A stretch of 64,000 bases of DNA from Glandiceps talaboti (lineage: Eukaryota > Hemichordata > Enteropneusta > Spengelidae): positions 14,390,276 to 14,454,275 of the forward strand of contig NC_135568.1 in assembly GCF_964340395.1 (NCBI RefSeq), given 5' to 3'. This document shows positions 11,420 to 23,527 of the stretch, in pieces (within the stretch, counting starts at the first letter, position 1; the number at the start of each line of letters is the position of its first letter). A program made the position numbers and the translations under genes. The notes beneath the pieces were generated by a model, which did no database searches, was not told the DNA's origin, and saw only the letters and a list, made by a program, of their open reading frames with translations.

Positions 11420-12609
11420 GCTGCTATACAATTAAAGAAAAAAAATTATTAACATCCAATTAGAATTTTAATAGCATAATGTTGAATGACACATTCACAG
11501 GACTTTATGTGGTCAATGCTCACGACAATTGGGATTGCAACATCACAGCTTACGTTATCCAACAACCCTCTAACTAGTCTATCTGCTAGACCTCGGATGT
11601 TCTTCCGATAGAATACGACACACTACCGAGCATCGCTATCGAGGATGTTCGGGCAAGCTCTCACTGCGAACTTCAATCGCTTGTAGTATCGAAAGAAAGC
11701 CCGAACGTCAAGCAGCAAGACTACCCTCTAACCTTCATATATAATAAGTTGTAAAACGGTAAAATATTACAACATTACAAACTAACAATTGAAATTAATT
11801 GACATTAGATATCGATATTCACATAGAATGAAGCGACATCTTGTACAATAATCTGGTGTTTTTTAGATAGACTACAACATAGAATTGGTTTACAAATGAT
11901 TTTGTTTATCTTATAATTGAATCAATAATTATTATGTTATTATTTCATATTTTCAAAAATACCACCAATATCGTCGTAGCACAATTGTACACTTTTTAAA
12001 AATGTTTATCGATATGCTAGTCCATGCTAACAATATGTGCTCATTTGCTGAATCCAGTTGAAGGTAAATGACTGCTCCTGGGCTTTAATGTTGTTTCAAA
12101 TAATGAGCAAAATATATATGCCGGGGCCACCTTTCAAACCATCAGAATTGTGATTCCCCCCCCCCCCCCATTTCTCTCCAAGCCCCCTGCTGTAAATTCT
12201 GCCTAAAAGGGACAAGAACGTATGTTTTTTTTATAATAATTTATTTATTTCATCACAGCTAGTTCAAATAATTATTTCATCATCATTATTATGTGTGATG
12301 TCAACAATAGTAATAGATATGTCGTCATTATTTTACTATTGTCACTTTTATTATTACTTAATTACTTCATGTTGTTATTGTTTATCAGTTCTGCATTATT
12401 CTGCCATGATTATTTTATTATTCTATCACCGTTTGTTTTGTTTACATGTATGTCTATGCAGTATTTACTTGTGTTGACATTTTCGTGTTTATTCTATTCC
12501 ATAGTTAATAAAAGAATATTGGAATTATTTATGAGCATTCAAATCACTATTATGCAAATGATATACATGGCATCATGATGATTTAATTTAAATGAAAACA
12601 TCTTGTTAC
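11420..12609 (-). other. 5' UTR intron of LRR gene 2 (inferred), with a MITE inserted
   Basis: Runs from the donor AAG|GTAACAAG (GT at 12609-12608) to a pyrimidine-rich acceptor ending TATAG/GCAG near 11420. A 149-bp inverted-repeat element with a 9-bp duplication is inserted at 11575-11723; the intron of gene 1 lacks it, so the insertion came after the gene duplication. Confidence 0.55.
11575..11723. mobile_element. MITE copy 1 (149 bp, 9-bp target duplication)
   Basis: Ends are TAGTCTATCTGCTAGAC and, inverted, TAGTCTTGCTGCTTGAC. Both flanks read CCCTCTAAC (11566-11574 and 11724-11732), a perfect 9-bp target-site duplication. The same 149-bp element lies inverted at 14333-14481 and a diverged relative at 43202-43353. 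No coding capacity. Confidence 0.9.
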
Positions 12610-12740
12610 CTTGACAATGGAGGTATCACACTAACACACTTTTATCTTGTTCTCTGGGTTCTCCTTTTCAAGTTAGCACTTTTTATCTGTAAATAGAAAG
12701 AGGGGGACTCTTTACTAAACAATGCAATGCATAAGAGTTC
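12610..12740 (-). other. non-coding first exon of LRR gene 2 (inferred)
   Basis: Homologous to 3772-3870 and 20955-21055, ending at a consensus donor on the minus strand. No ATG-initiated frame runs into the coding exon, so it would be untranslated. Upstream limit uncertain. Confidence 0.5.
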
Positions 12741-14332
12741 CAAGCAAAGTCTGTTGATTTACTTGAAAGAAAGAAATCATTGGGTATTGAAACATAGTGT
12801 GGAGTGGATTACACGTGAACCTGTAATTCTTATTTTTATATATTAGTCGGTGATTCTATCTCTTCTAATTATGGATGGAAATACCCATGCTAAATCCAGG
12901 ACCTCCCAAACTTCCATGTGGTGTGTGTGAAAACGCAGTCAGAAGTAATTAATTTGGTCTGCTAAGTTCGACGTGCCATATTTGCTTTCGCTGCAAGTGC
13001 GAGTGTATCACAACCTCGGTATACATATTCTACAACGCACCTACTGAACCGTGGAACTGTTCTAAGTGCGTTCTTCCCTCATTCTCCGAATCATGTTTCG
13101 TTGACCTGAATTGTTCTACTGGCAGCACCACGTACCCCAGACTTACTATCGCTATATAGCATAGAGCCTTAGAGGGAACTATTTTAAGGACAGTGTTATT
13201 TAACGTGAGGATTGCTTTTGCTCTGTTATCTGTAAATTAAAAAAATGCAATGATTGTGAGTCATGTGCCGATAATGAAAATATGGTCTGTACATACACTT
13301 TCTGAAGACTTTGTATCCTACAAGTTCAATGTTCTAAATTGTAGAGAGAATGAGTGATTTATATTTATACATATGTAACTCAGTAGAATGGGTACTGCCG
13401 TACTGCTGACAGGAATGTGAACCAACTTTTTTGTTCGTTCATGACACGAGTTATTTATGGTCATTTTCTGTTAGCAATTGTTATTGGGGCGGCGCAATGA
13501 CGAAAGAAAATCATTAAATATCCATGTATACTACTGTTGTATTGACTATTGAATATACACCTAAGCCAGCCCATCGAAAGCAGTGATATGTTGATGGTTT
13601 GTGAACTATATTCATTCAACTCATGCACTAATGTTCTACACATCCCTGCCGCCAAAGCAAAATGTGAGTGTGTTTATACTGCTACTAGATCAGACCACAG
13701 ACACAACTCTCCACATAATAGCACCATTTTGGTTTTGCAACTTTGGTTTCTTTGTATCTGAATAGCTTTCATTAAGTTCTTGTCTTTCCTGACATGACAG
13801 TAAAGTCCTTCCAAAAACAAAATGAGTTTTTAAACTTTTATTTGGGGAAAAGTTTTACATGAAGACACCTAGTTTACTTGCATAAATTAACAAACAAAAG
13901 ACTGAAAGAAAGGTACATATTGGTCATTGTCTAGGTGTCGATCTCATGAATATGCACCCAGATTTAGGACCTCGTCTGCTCTAAATGCGCTCATACATAC
14001 AAATCTACCTGTTTCGTCCGGACTTTAAAAATTCGGACTTACACCGATTTAACGCGTTCACACAGTACATTTGGTCCGAACTGTAAGTTGGAGGGGCCCT
14101 AGTCCGGACTTTGTCTGCTAGTGTGAATTCTCTCTTTACTAAAAATAAAGACGACTTGTCAATTCTCCTCATAAACTAGTTTATGCATGATCGAATGTTT
14201 GTACAGTGAGATAATCTCCCAGAAGATTAGACACAAAGCAAATGTTCGTCGTAACTGATCTCTTGCTACTTATAAGATTAGGGGTGTTTTCATTTAGATA
14301 CGAGGAGAAGAATGGACAAGGCGGCTGTAACC

Positions 14333-14481
14333 CAGTCTTGCTGCTAGACGTTCGGGCTTTCTTTCGATACTATAAGCGAACGAAGTTCGCAGTGAGGGCT
14401 TGCCCGAACATCCTCGATAGCGATGTTCGGTTGTGTGTCGTATTTTATCGGAAGAACATCTGAGGTCTAGCAGATAGACTA
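14333..14481. mobile_element. MITE copy 2 (149 bp, 9-bp target duplication)
   Basis: Same length as copy 1 and in the opposite orientation, with ends CAGTCTTGCTGCTAGAC and (inverted) TAGTCTATCTGCTAGAC. Flanks GCTGTAACC (14324-14332) and GTTGTAACC (14482-14490) form a 9-bp duplication with one mismatch. Confidence 0.88.
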
Positions 14482-15121
14482 GTTGTAACCCCCCCCCTTC
14501 CCCCTACCCTAGGCAGTGCTACTGCTAACAGCAAATTAGCCAGATCAATTTTCATTTTGGCAGCAATTACTGGTACCAAATAAAAATTCTGATTTCACGT
14601 GTTGTGCTTGTTGCCAAAGTAGTGACAATATAGCTACAATGACTTTCAAGGTGTGCAAGTGTGTGATACAACCTTTAAATAAACAATGTGCAAAGCGAGC
14701 CTGTGGTGTGCTCAAATTGAACACATGAAAAGAAAATAAGGCAATTGTTTGACAAACAAACAAAATAATTAAGCAGCTCGTTTTGTCTGTCCGAGTGATG
14801 GTAAACTGCAATGGTGTTGAAACTTGATACACTAGAACAAGATTCTAGAGAATTCCAGTATCCGCCCCCCAAAAATAAACAGACGGAGAAACTTGTTCCT
14901 ACAAATTGTAGCTTCTGATACAAATACACGTGTTGAGAAATGCTTCTACGGTTCTTTAAGTTGAGAGTACTTCTTAATTCTTCTTTTCGCTACTTTGATT
15001 ATTTTTCTCTCTCGTGGGTAAGCCTAAGGCTTATTAAATACGTGTGAGGCACGTGGTTGAGTTGTAGACTGTCGGTAACATTTACTAGTAGGTGTGGCAA
15101 TGTAATCGAAACAGCTTGTGG

Positions 15122-15327
15122 ATATATCTTAGACTGTCGACAGTCGCTCTGCTTTTTTTCCGTACGCTGCCGCACTCCGATCCGGCGCAATACTATTATA
15201 ATCGCATATTGATATCGAGGGCCGAAGGCCCGAGCTCGACCCTCGATATCAGTATGCGATTATAGTAGTGTTGCGACGGATCGGAGGAAAAAAGGCGCGA
15301 GCGACTGTCGACAGTCTATATATATAT
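15122..15327. repeat. 206-bp imperfect palindrome (hairpin element)
   Basis: The left arm runs from ATATATCTTAGACTGTCGAC through CCGATCCGGCGCAA to CGCATATTGATATCGAGGG. The right arm repeats these in reverse complement order, ending GACTGTCGACAGTCTATATA. The loop is about 20 bases around GCCGAAGGCCCGAGC. Ends in TA-rich sequence, so a TA or TATA target is possible but not provable. Confidence 0.9.
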
Positions 15328-16403
15328 GTGAACATGCCGAAATGTTTATCCACACAAATTCGAATACCAGCCGACTACGCCAGTAAAGATATAATGGCAC
15401 TCACCTCATATATTGGTGACATCAAGGTATCTCCTTTGGTATATCATAGACCCTCCACTCACTCTATGGGTATATCTAGCTATATATTTCTGTAATACAG
15501 GAGACAACACATCTATTCAGGTTCAAGGTCTTCAACTTGGGTAGTTACTGGGGTTGTAAAATACAAGGCTGGAACTGTTACATAATCACTACTTTAGAGT
15601 GGTTCCATTGTTTATATTACCTTTTCTAAGGTGTGACCCGGGGGTGTCACAACCCAATTATACTACACAGTTTATGTTATTGTAACATCATTCCTAAGTT
15701 CGCTGGGAGATTGGTTTGTTTTCAGTGGTCGTGTTTTGTAAGTCCCAATGTTACGGAATTGTCTCTTTTAATTGAGACATTCTAATCATAGGACTGAATG
15801 TATGTTACGTGGGTTATACTTCCATGATGTTACCAACCATTGGATGTAGTTTGAGTGGTGTTTGGTTTTTGAGAATATCTCTCTGTTTAATAATGGAGTC
15901 CATTATTGGAACAAGCTGTTTGTTCATGAATAATTGCCCCTTGTTTTTGAATTCTTCTTGTTTGCTTTGTGTTAGTTTACCTTCCATATTAATTGCCTAA
16001 GTTTGGTGACACATTTACGTGTTTAAATATTCTCATGAACAAGTTGATTATGATGTTCGTAAAACATAATTTCTGTTATTTCATGGCCATTTCTTTGTAC
16101 ATATATATGTTATGTTATTTCCATGGAGTTATTTTGGAGTGTCACTTGAATATATGTTATACCCGCTTATTGGGTGTTGTGAGAATTCAGATCAGCTGTT
16201 ACATTCTGTACTTCATTCTGAACAAGCGATACAGTGTGATTGTTTTAGTTAGATATTAACTTACAGAAAAGTGGTTGCTGGATTATGTCCATTCTACACA
16301 CCTGACCTCCCGTCCACAGGCACTTGTTTTCCGAGATATGTATCAGAATTTTTCTATCAGATTACAATAAAATGTCGATATATTCCTTATAGAATTTTCT
16401 AAC

Positions 16404-16548
16404 TTCTCTCGGTGGTTTTTGTCGATATCTATCATCGTTTTTTTTAAATGAATTTTTAAAACTGTAAATTTCGGTAAAAAATGAGTGCTACTTTGGCGAC
16501 ACCTTGTTGTTGAAGTATACCTGCTACGTCGAAAAACCACCGAGAGAA
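16404..16548. repeat. inverted-repeat pair, possible small MITE
   Basis: TTCTCTCGGTGGTTTTT at 16404-16420 is repeated exactly in inverse at 16532-16548, separated by 111 bases. No target duplication is clear. Confidence 0.6.
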
Positions 16549-17315
16549 TTTTTATATAATCACGTTTTATCGACCATAAAAGGTTTCATTCCATTGCCAT
16601 GAGTAACAACGTAGATCGAAAGCTTTGAAAAAGAGATACAAAGGGTGAAAAATGACGTTTTTCGTGTATTTTTAGCATTTTTACAGTACCTCTTTTGCTC
16701 TAATTCGCTGGTGTGTTTGGCATTCTGACATGTTAAGACCCTCTAGTAAACGTAAAGATTATCAATATGGCGTGTCCTTGATTGTATGGTGTAGAAAAGC
16801 ACTCAAGCAAGACACGTGTCAAACGTCTACCAGAATGTGATACTATGTAACTAGGCTAAGGGGTCGTAAACAATAGACACTACACTGCGCATGCGTAGAG
16901 TCCTTTCACTAGCGAGTTCTTTAGTAACGTATACCACATGCAACGCTTACATCATGCTTACACTAAATGCTCAAAGAAATCATTATTTTACCGAGATTCG
17001 CCATTCAATATCAAAATGGTTTGCTCAGTAAGTAAGATAGAGAAGGTAAGAACAAGCATGAAGGCTCTGTCTGAGTTTTAGCATCTGAGAAAAATAAGGA
17101 AAACTCATCGAGGACTGATACCTCCGTCACAGAGCTACATGCAACACCATGTACCAACAACAAGCTCTGGAACTTGAAGCGAAAGAGAAACTCTAAACAC
17201 CCAGTATGTGTGACATCAAACTCAGTTCAATACACATAGTAAAAGCATGATTTTGATTCGACAGTTTTGTATGAATAAACATGTCTTCTGTCAAATTAGT
17301 TAGTTTTTGGTAATC

Positions 17316-17898
17316 GCGTACTTGTACAGTGCAAGGTCACCGGAAGTACCGTACTTTGAGTGACTCCCGCACATGTAGTTTTGACTTGCAATTGTGAATT
17401 TAGTTTAGACATTCATTTCACTCAGAATAACACGATAAAAACGTCTTGAATTGTTCACGATAGTTTAAATAATATTGATATCGACAGACGTCATTGACAA
17501 ACAAATTTGTCGCTAGACAAAAACTAGACTTGATTGGTATATCGCTACCACGTAGTAGTAGAGTACGCTCGACTTCGGAGCAAGTCGCTGTACCCGAAGG
17601 CCGGCCCGATCGGGGATGAGTACACGTGGAAGCACATGTCGTGTGATTGTATGTTGGCGAGTCTATGCCAATTGTTTTTGGTAAATACGGATGGATTTCG
17701 TAAATAGGACAAGTTTGATATTCATCATCAAAGAGCTTTAGCCATTCATACATTCAAGGGGTGTGGATAGAAAATCATTGAAAGATTTTGAACACAAGAA
17801 ATCGCGTACTTGTACACAGTGCAAGGTCACCGAAAGTACCGTACTTTGAGTGACTCACGTACATGCAGTTTTGACTTTAATTGCAATTGTGAATTTAG
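17316..17898. repeat. direct repeat of about 90 bp
   Basis: The segment beginning ATCGCGTACTTGTAC and containing GTGCAAGGTCACCG and AGTACCGTACTTTGAGTGAC occurs at about 17316-17405 and 17805-17898. Copies differ by a few substitutions and small insertions. The 400 bases between them have no recognised content. Confidence 0.85.
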
Positions 17899-18677
17899 TT
17901 TGCAGTCAATTTACCTAATACTGTGTCCCACATGATGAAATATTTTGCCATCCGTTAAAAACAATTCTCGCTTTTTCAAATTTGTGTTACGATCAAAGCA
18001 ACCAAAATATGAATCATTGAATGTGTAAACATGTAACCTTTGGACTTCAAGCTTTGGGCTAGTATAGTAGTAATTGTGCAACTTGACACGTTAGTATTAT
18101 GCAGCGAGTAAGTTTTTCTTTTTATATCCGATGGCGGTTTCATTTGCAAATTATTTTAAAGTGGTGTTTCGAAATGCCGTCAGATTATTATTACAGTTTA
18201 CACCATCATTTGAAGGTCTTCAGACTTTACTATAGGCGTGGATGTATTCCCCATTTCCCTCGTAGAGGGCGTATCAAACCCCCTAGCTACACAGAAAACT
18301 TTCCAATGTTGGGATATTTAATTCGTGTGTCGTGTCTCCAACTATGAATGGATTTTTTTTTTGCGTGTGAAAAATAGTTTCTAGTGACTGCTTCAAGTTT
18401 TTTATGAAGTGTTTATATGCAAATTCAACTGACGTCCTAGCCTTTCCCGCTACCTTAAACAATTATAAAATACCCATTTGATGTTTTGTAAGGTTCAAAA
18501 AGAGCTTTCATAAGGATGTGACTGGACTGATTATAGGAACATTTTTATCTTTTTTTTTCTTTTATGTTGCTCTTATAAAGAGAGGAGTTCCATATTTGCA
18601 GTTACCTACATTCAGAGTATATTGTTTTGATATCATTAATAGTTGCCATAATAGTCAGCAAAACAATTTCGAGATCT

Positions 18678-20527
18678 TTAACCATATCTGTCCTCATATT
18701 CAACCACACATTCATAGTAATGCTGTATTGCTTCCAGTTCATCACGCTGTTGTGACTTATAGTTCACGTTTATTCCTCGCATGACTGACTGCCGCAAGCG
18801 ATCGCTCATTTCCGATTCGTACATTAAATCACTTCTGTCACCTTCGGCAGCATAATCTAGCAACTGTAAGTACGGACAGAAATGTGCTAACTTTACCACC
18901 GACTCATCAGTGATATCACAATACGGTGACCCACGTAAATACAACTCATGGAGGTTGCATTTCGAAGCCAATTCGGAGACGCCTTCATCACTAATGTCGT
19001 ATTGCACTTGGCAATAATGATCAGTAATACCGGCCTGGACATATAAATGTGTTAAATGTGGGCAATTATTAGCTATGTTGGTGAGTAATGTGTCATCCGT
19101 GTATTTGCTATTAACCGTTAGTTTAGATAACATTTTGCAAGATTCCACAGCCGTATTCTGTAGAAGTTTTACACTGTTTACTTTGGCGATATGAGGGACG
19201 TGCTCAGCTGAATTCTTTATTTCAGCGTCTCCAAACAGTCGTAAGCAGCGAAACTTACTTGCCCTTTCTCTATTTGTGAAGAGATTATGAAATATCTCCA
19301 GCGACGTGTCGTAGAAGCAACACAATCCTAACGATATCAAATTATGGCAATAGTCAATTATTGCCTGGATGGTAGTGTGTTCAAGGGTTTCTGAGGGCTT
19401 GCCTTTACAGAGGAAGTCTAAATCGGTTAGACGTGGTCCTAGCTGTGATAAAATAGTTATTACTGATTCTTCATTGAAGAATACCATTGGTATTGTGAGG
19501 TTGGTTACTTTGAGAGAAATATTGGATCTACAATCCGTAAGGGGATCAGCGATAGACTACTTATATTGCCCGGAAGATGTAAAATACTTTGTACCGACTT
19601 CATGGCATTTGTGACACGCCTTCTTTGTCGGTTTACATGTGATGAATAATCTGACGTCACGTTAGTTTCAATAGTACTGAAATAGTGTGGCATAATTGTC
19701 AGGTGTTCGAGTTGTTTACAACCACACAATAAAGAGGAGAGTGAATCCGTATGAAATGCGAAGGTTTGGGAACGCCAGTCTATTTCATCGGAACATCTAA
19801 AATCAAATTCCTTGAGGTTAGGGCATTGACTCGATATGGTTTCGATTGTTTCCTTTGATAAACAGGGCGATCCGCGGATTTTTAGTCGGAGTACATTTTC
19901 TCCGAAATTACGAACAATTTTCTGTACAGATGAATTCCAATATTTTCCTTCCCATGGTTTCCTAGTACCTGAACCAAAGATTTGTATTTCAAATGACTGC
20001 AGGCATTTTATATTACGCGTAAACGTCTCGATGTTACTTTCCAGGTCACCAGGATGGAAAGAGAAACGATCAGATACTACTAGTTTAAAGTGTCGCAGGT
20101 TTGGACATTGGATTGACGACAGTACGCGAATGTCACCTGTGTAACTGTAGGAAATTTCAAGAGTTTCAAGCTCTTTTTGAACCTTGAGACAATCCCCAAT
20201 GGGTTTCCAATTCTCATGGGATGTGCATGACCCATGTGTTTTAACAGTGATTTTAAGGATTTTTAATTGACGGGATTTTGATTCTAGATGCCCAAGAAGA
20301 TCGTTTGGGAAAGATGATCTCTGTAAAACAACATTTCTAAGATCTGGTGCAAATAGAAACTCACTAATACAAGTATCAGAGTAATACACTTTCGAGGTTT
20401 CTGCTAATCGTTCCAGCTGCAATACTTCTTTCAGTCTGGTAGGTAAACAATCTTTGACAAGATGCCCAACTTTTGTCAGATTATGACAAATAGATTTAAG
20501 ACACATGTCATACAACAGTGGTACCAT
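18678..20527 (-). pseudogene. LRR/VHL-box gene paralogue 3, frameshifted
   Basis: The N-terminal part runs from the ATG at 20527 (MVPLLYDMCLK) to a stop at 19505, 340 residues. The rest of the protein continues in another frame from about 19500 to 18678 (269 residues from MVFFNEESV). Alignment with paralogues 1 and 2 shows a net 13-base deletion at 19507-19509, within the codons for the LPDSLT-like LRR strand. An extra codon (Q) is inserted in VLQLERL. The BC box and Cul2 box are unchanged, so a truncated product with the docking module and half the LRRs could still be made. The C-terminal tail is longer and unlike the other copies. Its intron is also shorter (about 0.4 kb). Confidence 0.85.
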
Positions 20528-20954
20528 CTTTCTCCAGCTGCTATACAATTAAAGAAAAGGTGATCGATTATTAACATTCAATTAGAGAATTTCAATGTTG
20601 AATGACATATATGGATAGGACTTTATATGGTAAATAATTATGACAATAACATTGAAACATCACAGCCCCCCCCCCCCACACACACACACAAGCATAACAT
20701 AATATTATTTTACAAATTAAAAATAAATACCCAAACCTCACCCATATGGACACTCTATATACATTTTCCAATGTATTGAGTTGTGAACACAGACTTGATA
20801 TATATTGTTCGACATCGATTTTTGCAAGTGGAAAGCCATGGTGGAATTGTTTTATCAATTGCAAATTCATTTGGCCACTATAAATACAAATGATCATTCC
20901 TGAAATGACACGTATCCTTAGTTTTAATGTTATGGAGAAAAAACATCTTGTTAC

Positions 20955-21055
20955 CTTAACGGTTTAATGTATCACATCAATACACTTTATCTAGATCACC
21001 ACCTGTCAGTTAGGTGCTCTGTTAAAGTCAGCTCCTTTTATCTGAAAAATAAGGA
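20955..21055 (-). other. non-coding first exon of LRR gene 3 (inferred)
   Basis: Matches the leader-exon blocks of genes 1 and 2 and ends at GTTAAG|GTAACAAG on the minus strand (GT at 20954-20953). Retained although the coding exon is broken. Confidence 0.45.
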
Positions 21056-21652
21056 ATAGTGTACAGAAAAGGACATATGTTAGAAAGGTAACAGATAACT
21101 AAATGTGTAATAACAAATATAAAGTGTATATCTAAATGTTTCAATAGTTAAGTTGGTCATTATATGATAATCATCTCTTCATCTACCCACCCTTAGAAAG
21201 TCTATAACTAACTAGTCCTCAAAACCAAAGTTAGGTCTCGGCTGGTGTATTTTTACTCATATTTAGTCCTTACATATTCATAGACACACCTGCAAACACC
21301 ACGAAACATGCAAACAATACAATACAATACAATGAAATACCTGGAGACTTTATATAAATTGTAAACATACAATTGAACCGGCACGTTTTCCATGTCACGT
21401 GTACCCCGGTTGTTGAGTATATCAAGAAAAAGCTGACCTAATATTTTCTTCCTCAGACTCAATTTAAAAATAAGATGACGTACAGGTTGTTGTTGTTGTT
21501 GTTTCTGATATTACAAAATATCCGTTGCTCACACTCTGTAATGTCTTCATTTAATATGACATTTTCACTATTTACACATATAAATATCCACAGCCTCACT
21601 GCCTTCCATAAACACATGGCAGAGTGAGTAATATATATATATATTCCAGTAG

Positions 21653-23527
21653 TCAGTATGGGAATAACAATGTATACTGACTCCTCCGGCATCTCATGTG
21701 TCGAGCACGTGCTTTTCGTGCTTTTATTCCATCTGTATCTTTCGCCCGAAGTGTTATTGTAATTCCTTGGACTACTGCCATTCTTAGACGTTCATGTACA
21801 AAGTCAAAATCTTCTATATTGCCGTTGACAGCATAATCTAGGACTCTTAGATATGGACAATGCTGTGCTAAGGCAACAAGCGATTGCTGTGTGATATTGC
21901 AATAAGGCGATCCACGTAGATACAGCTCATGAAGGTTACAATGAGAGACCAGTTCACAAACGCCATCGTCACTTATATGGTCTTCTGCAGAGATATCATC
22001 ATTTGTATCACAACACTGTACACGTAAATGTGTTAAATGAGGACAACTGTTGGCTATGTTGATAAGTAACATATCATCAGTATATTTGCTGTTGACAGTT
22101 AATTTAGTGAGCATTGTACAACTTTCTATAATGCTATTGTGCAGGAATTTTACCTGGTCAACATCGGCAAGATGGGGAGTATGCACAGTGGTATTCTTTA
22201 TGTGCGAGTCTCCAAATAATCGCAAACGTCGAAGTTTGCCCGCTCTTTCCCTGTTTGTGAACAGTCTATGCAATTTCTCAAACGACTCGTGGTGGAAGCA
22301 ACACAAACCTAAAGATAAAACATCATGGCAGTGGTCAATAATAGCTTCTACAATGGCGTTTTCTAAGCTTTTTGGTGGTTCTTCTGTACAAGGGAAGTCT
22401 AATTCAGTTAGACGTGGTCCGATTTCTGAGAAAATTGACTGAACTGATTCGGCCTTTAAGAAACTCATTGGTATCACGAGTTTTGTTAAACTATCTGGTA
22501 AAGTCGAGATGAAGACAGGCTCTATGATATCGTATGGGTTAAGCTGCAGACGAGTTAACCCATTAGGAAGGTATACATTACACACTGAATGCATACCTTG
22601 TGTTAGCTCCGTTGACTTTGCATTGTACAAATCAAGAGAAAACTCTGATTCGTAAAATTCTCTTGTCTTTTCTGTCGCGAAGTAATTTGTCACAATAGTT
22701 AGGTTTTCTATTAGTTTACAACTACCTGTTATCGATAAAATGCCATCGGGATGAAATCCTAATTTCTTAATATCTATCTTTCCTCCATAGCATGGAAATT
22801 CTCGACATCTTAATTCGAAATCCCTAAGATTGGGACAAAGACTTGCGATGACTGTTATCGTTCCTTCAGTTAAACAGGATGGGCCTTGTAGTTTTAGGCT
22901 CCTTAGATTCTTCCCAAGATAACGTGCAATTTGTTGGGCTGTGGAATTCCAGATGAGTGTATCACGATGTACTGTAGGAAGAGGTGCCGACGCCTCGGCA
23001 TCAATTTGTATCGCAAAGTTCTCTACATTTTTGTTGTTACATAACAACTTCTCAATATATCTATCCAAACGATAGAGAGCGGTATTCTGCGATGCCACTA
23101 ATTTAAAATGAATGACATTGGTGCATCCCAGACGTGATAGGAATTCAAGATCATTATCACCATCGTAATATATTTCAAGATTTTCTAGTTCATCCTGCCC
23201 AGTTAGGCAGTCAACATTTTGTCATGAACGATGAGGATCTCTAATACGTACGTTAAGGTTTCTCAATTTGCATGATTTTGATGAAAGAAGGTCGTCGAGC
23301 TCTTTTAACGTGTAACTTTTACAGCAAACAAACTTTCTAAGTTCTGATACTACTAAAAAATCCCCAGAGTAAGTTTTATATTCTTCTGGGCTGATGTTTC
23401 TTTCTGATAGTCGCTCCAGTAAGACTTCCTTCATTCGTGTAGGTAACCTATCCCTGACATCAGGACCAAACTGTTGACGATTTGTACACATGTACTTTAA
23501 GCAGACATCATACAATGATGGAACCAT
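21653..23527 (-). pseudogene. LRR/VHL-box gene paralogue 4, single in-frame TGA
   Basis: From the ATG at 23527 (MVPSLYDVCLKYM, after a CTTCTTCAACAG acceptor) the frame is open to 21653 except for one TGA at 23224-23222, codon 102. The intact relative at 44717 has TGG (Trp) in the same codon, and frame is kept on both sides, so this is one G-to-A change. BC box SLYDVCLKYM (residues 4-13) fits better than in paralogues 1-3 and resembles ZYG11 proteins; the Cul2 box is LPTRMKEVL. LRRs include CPNLRDFEL, CHDVLSLGL, CPHLTHLRV, CNLHELYL and CPYLRVLD. It could be a recent pseudogene, a polymorphic null allele, a recoded codon or a sequencing error. Confidence 0.8.

Larger units (their letters stand above)
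12760..18440. other. gene-free interval between LRR genes 2 and 3
   Basis: No gene is supported. It contains a second MITE copy (14333-14481), a large hairpin (15122-15327), a small inverted-repeat pair (16404-16548) and a 90-bp direct repeat (17316-17405 and 17805-17898). An 88-residue frame at 15993-16259 and others are AT-rich and unconvincing. Confidence 0.55.
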
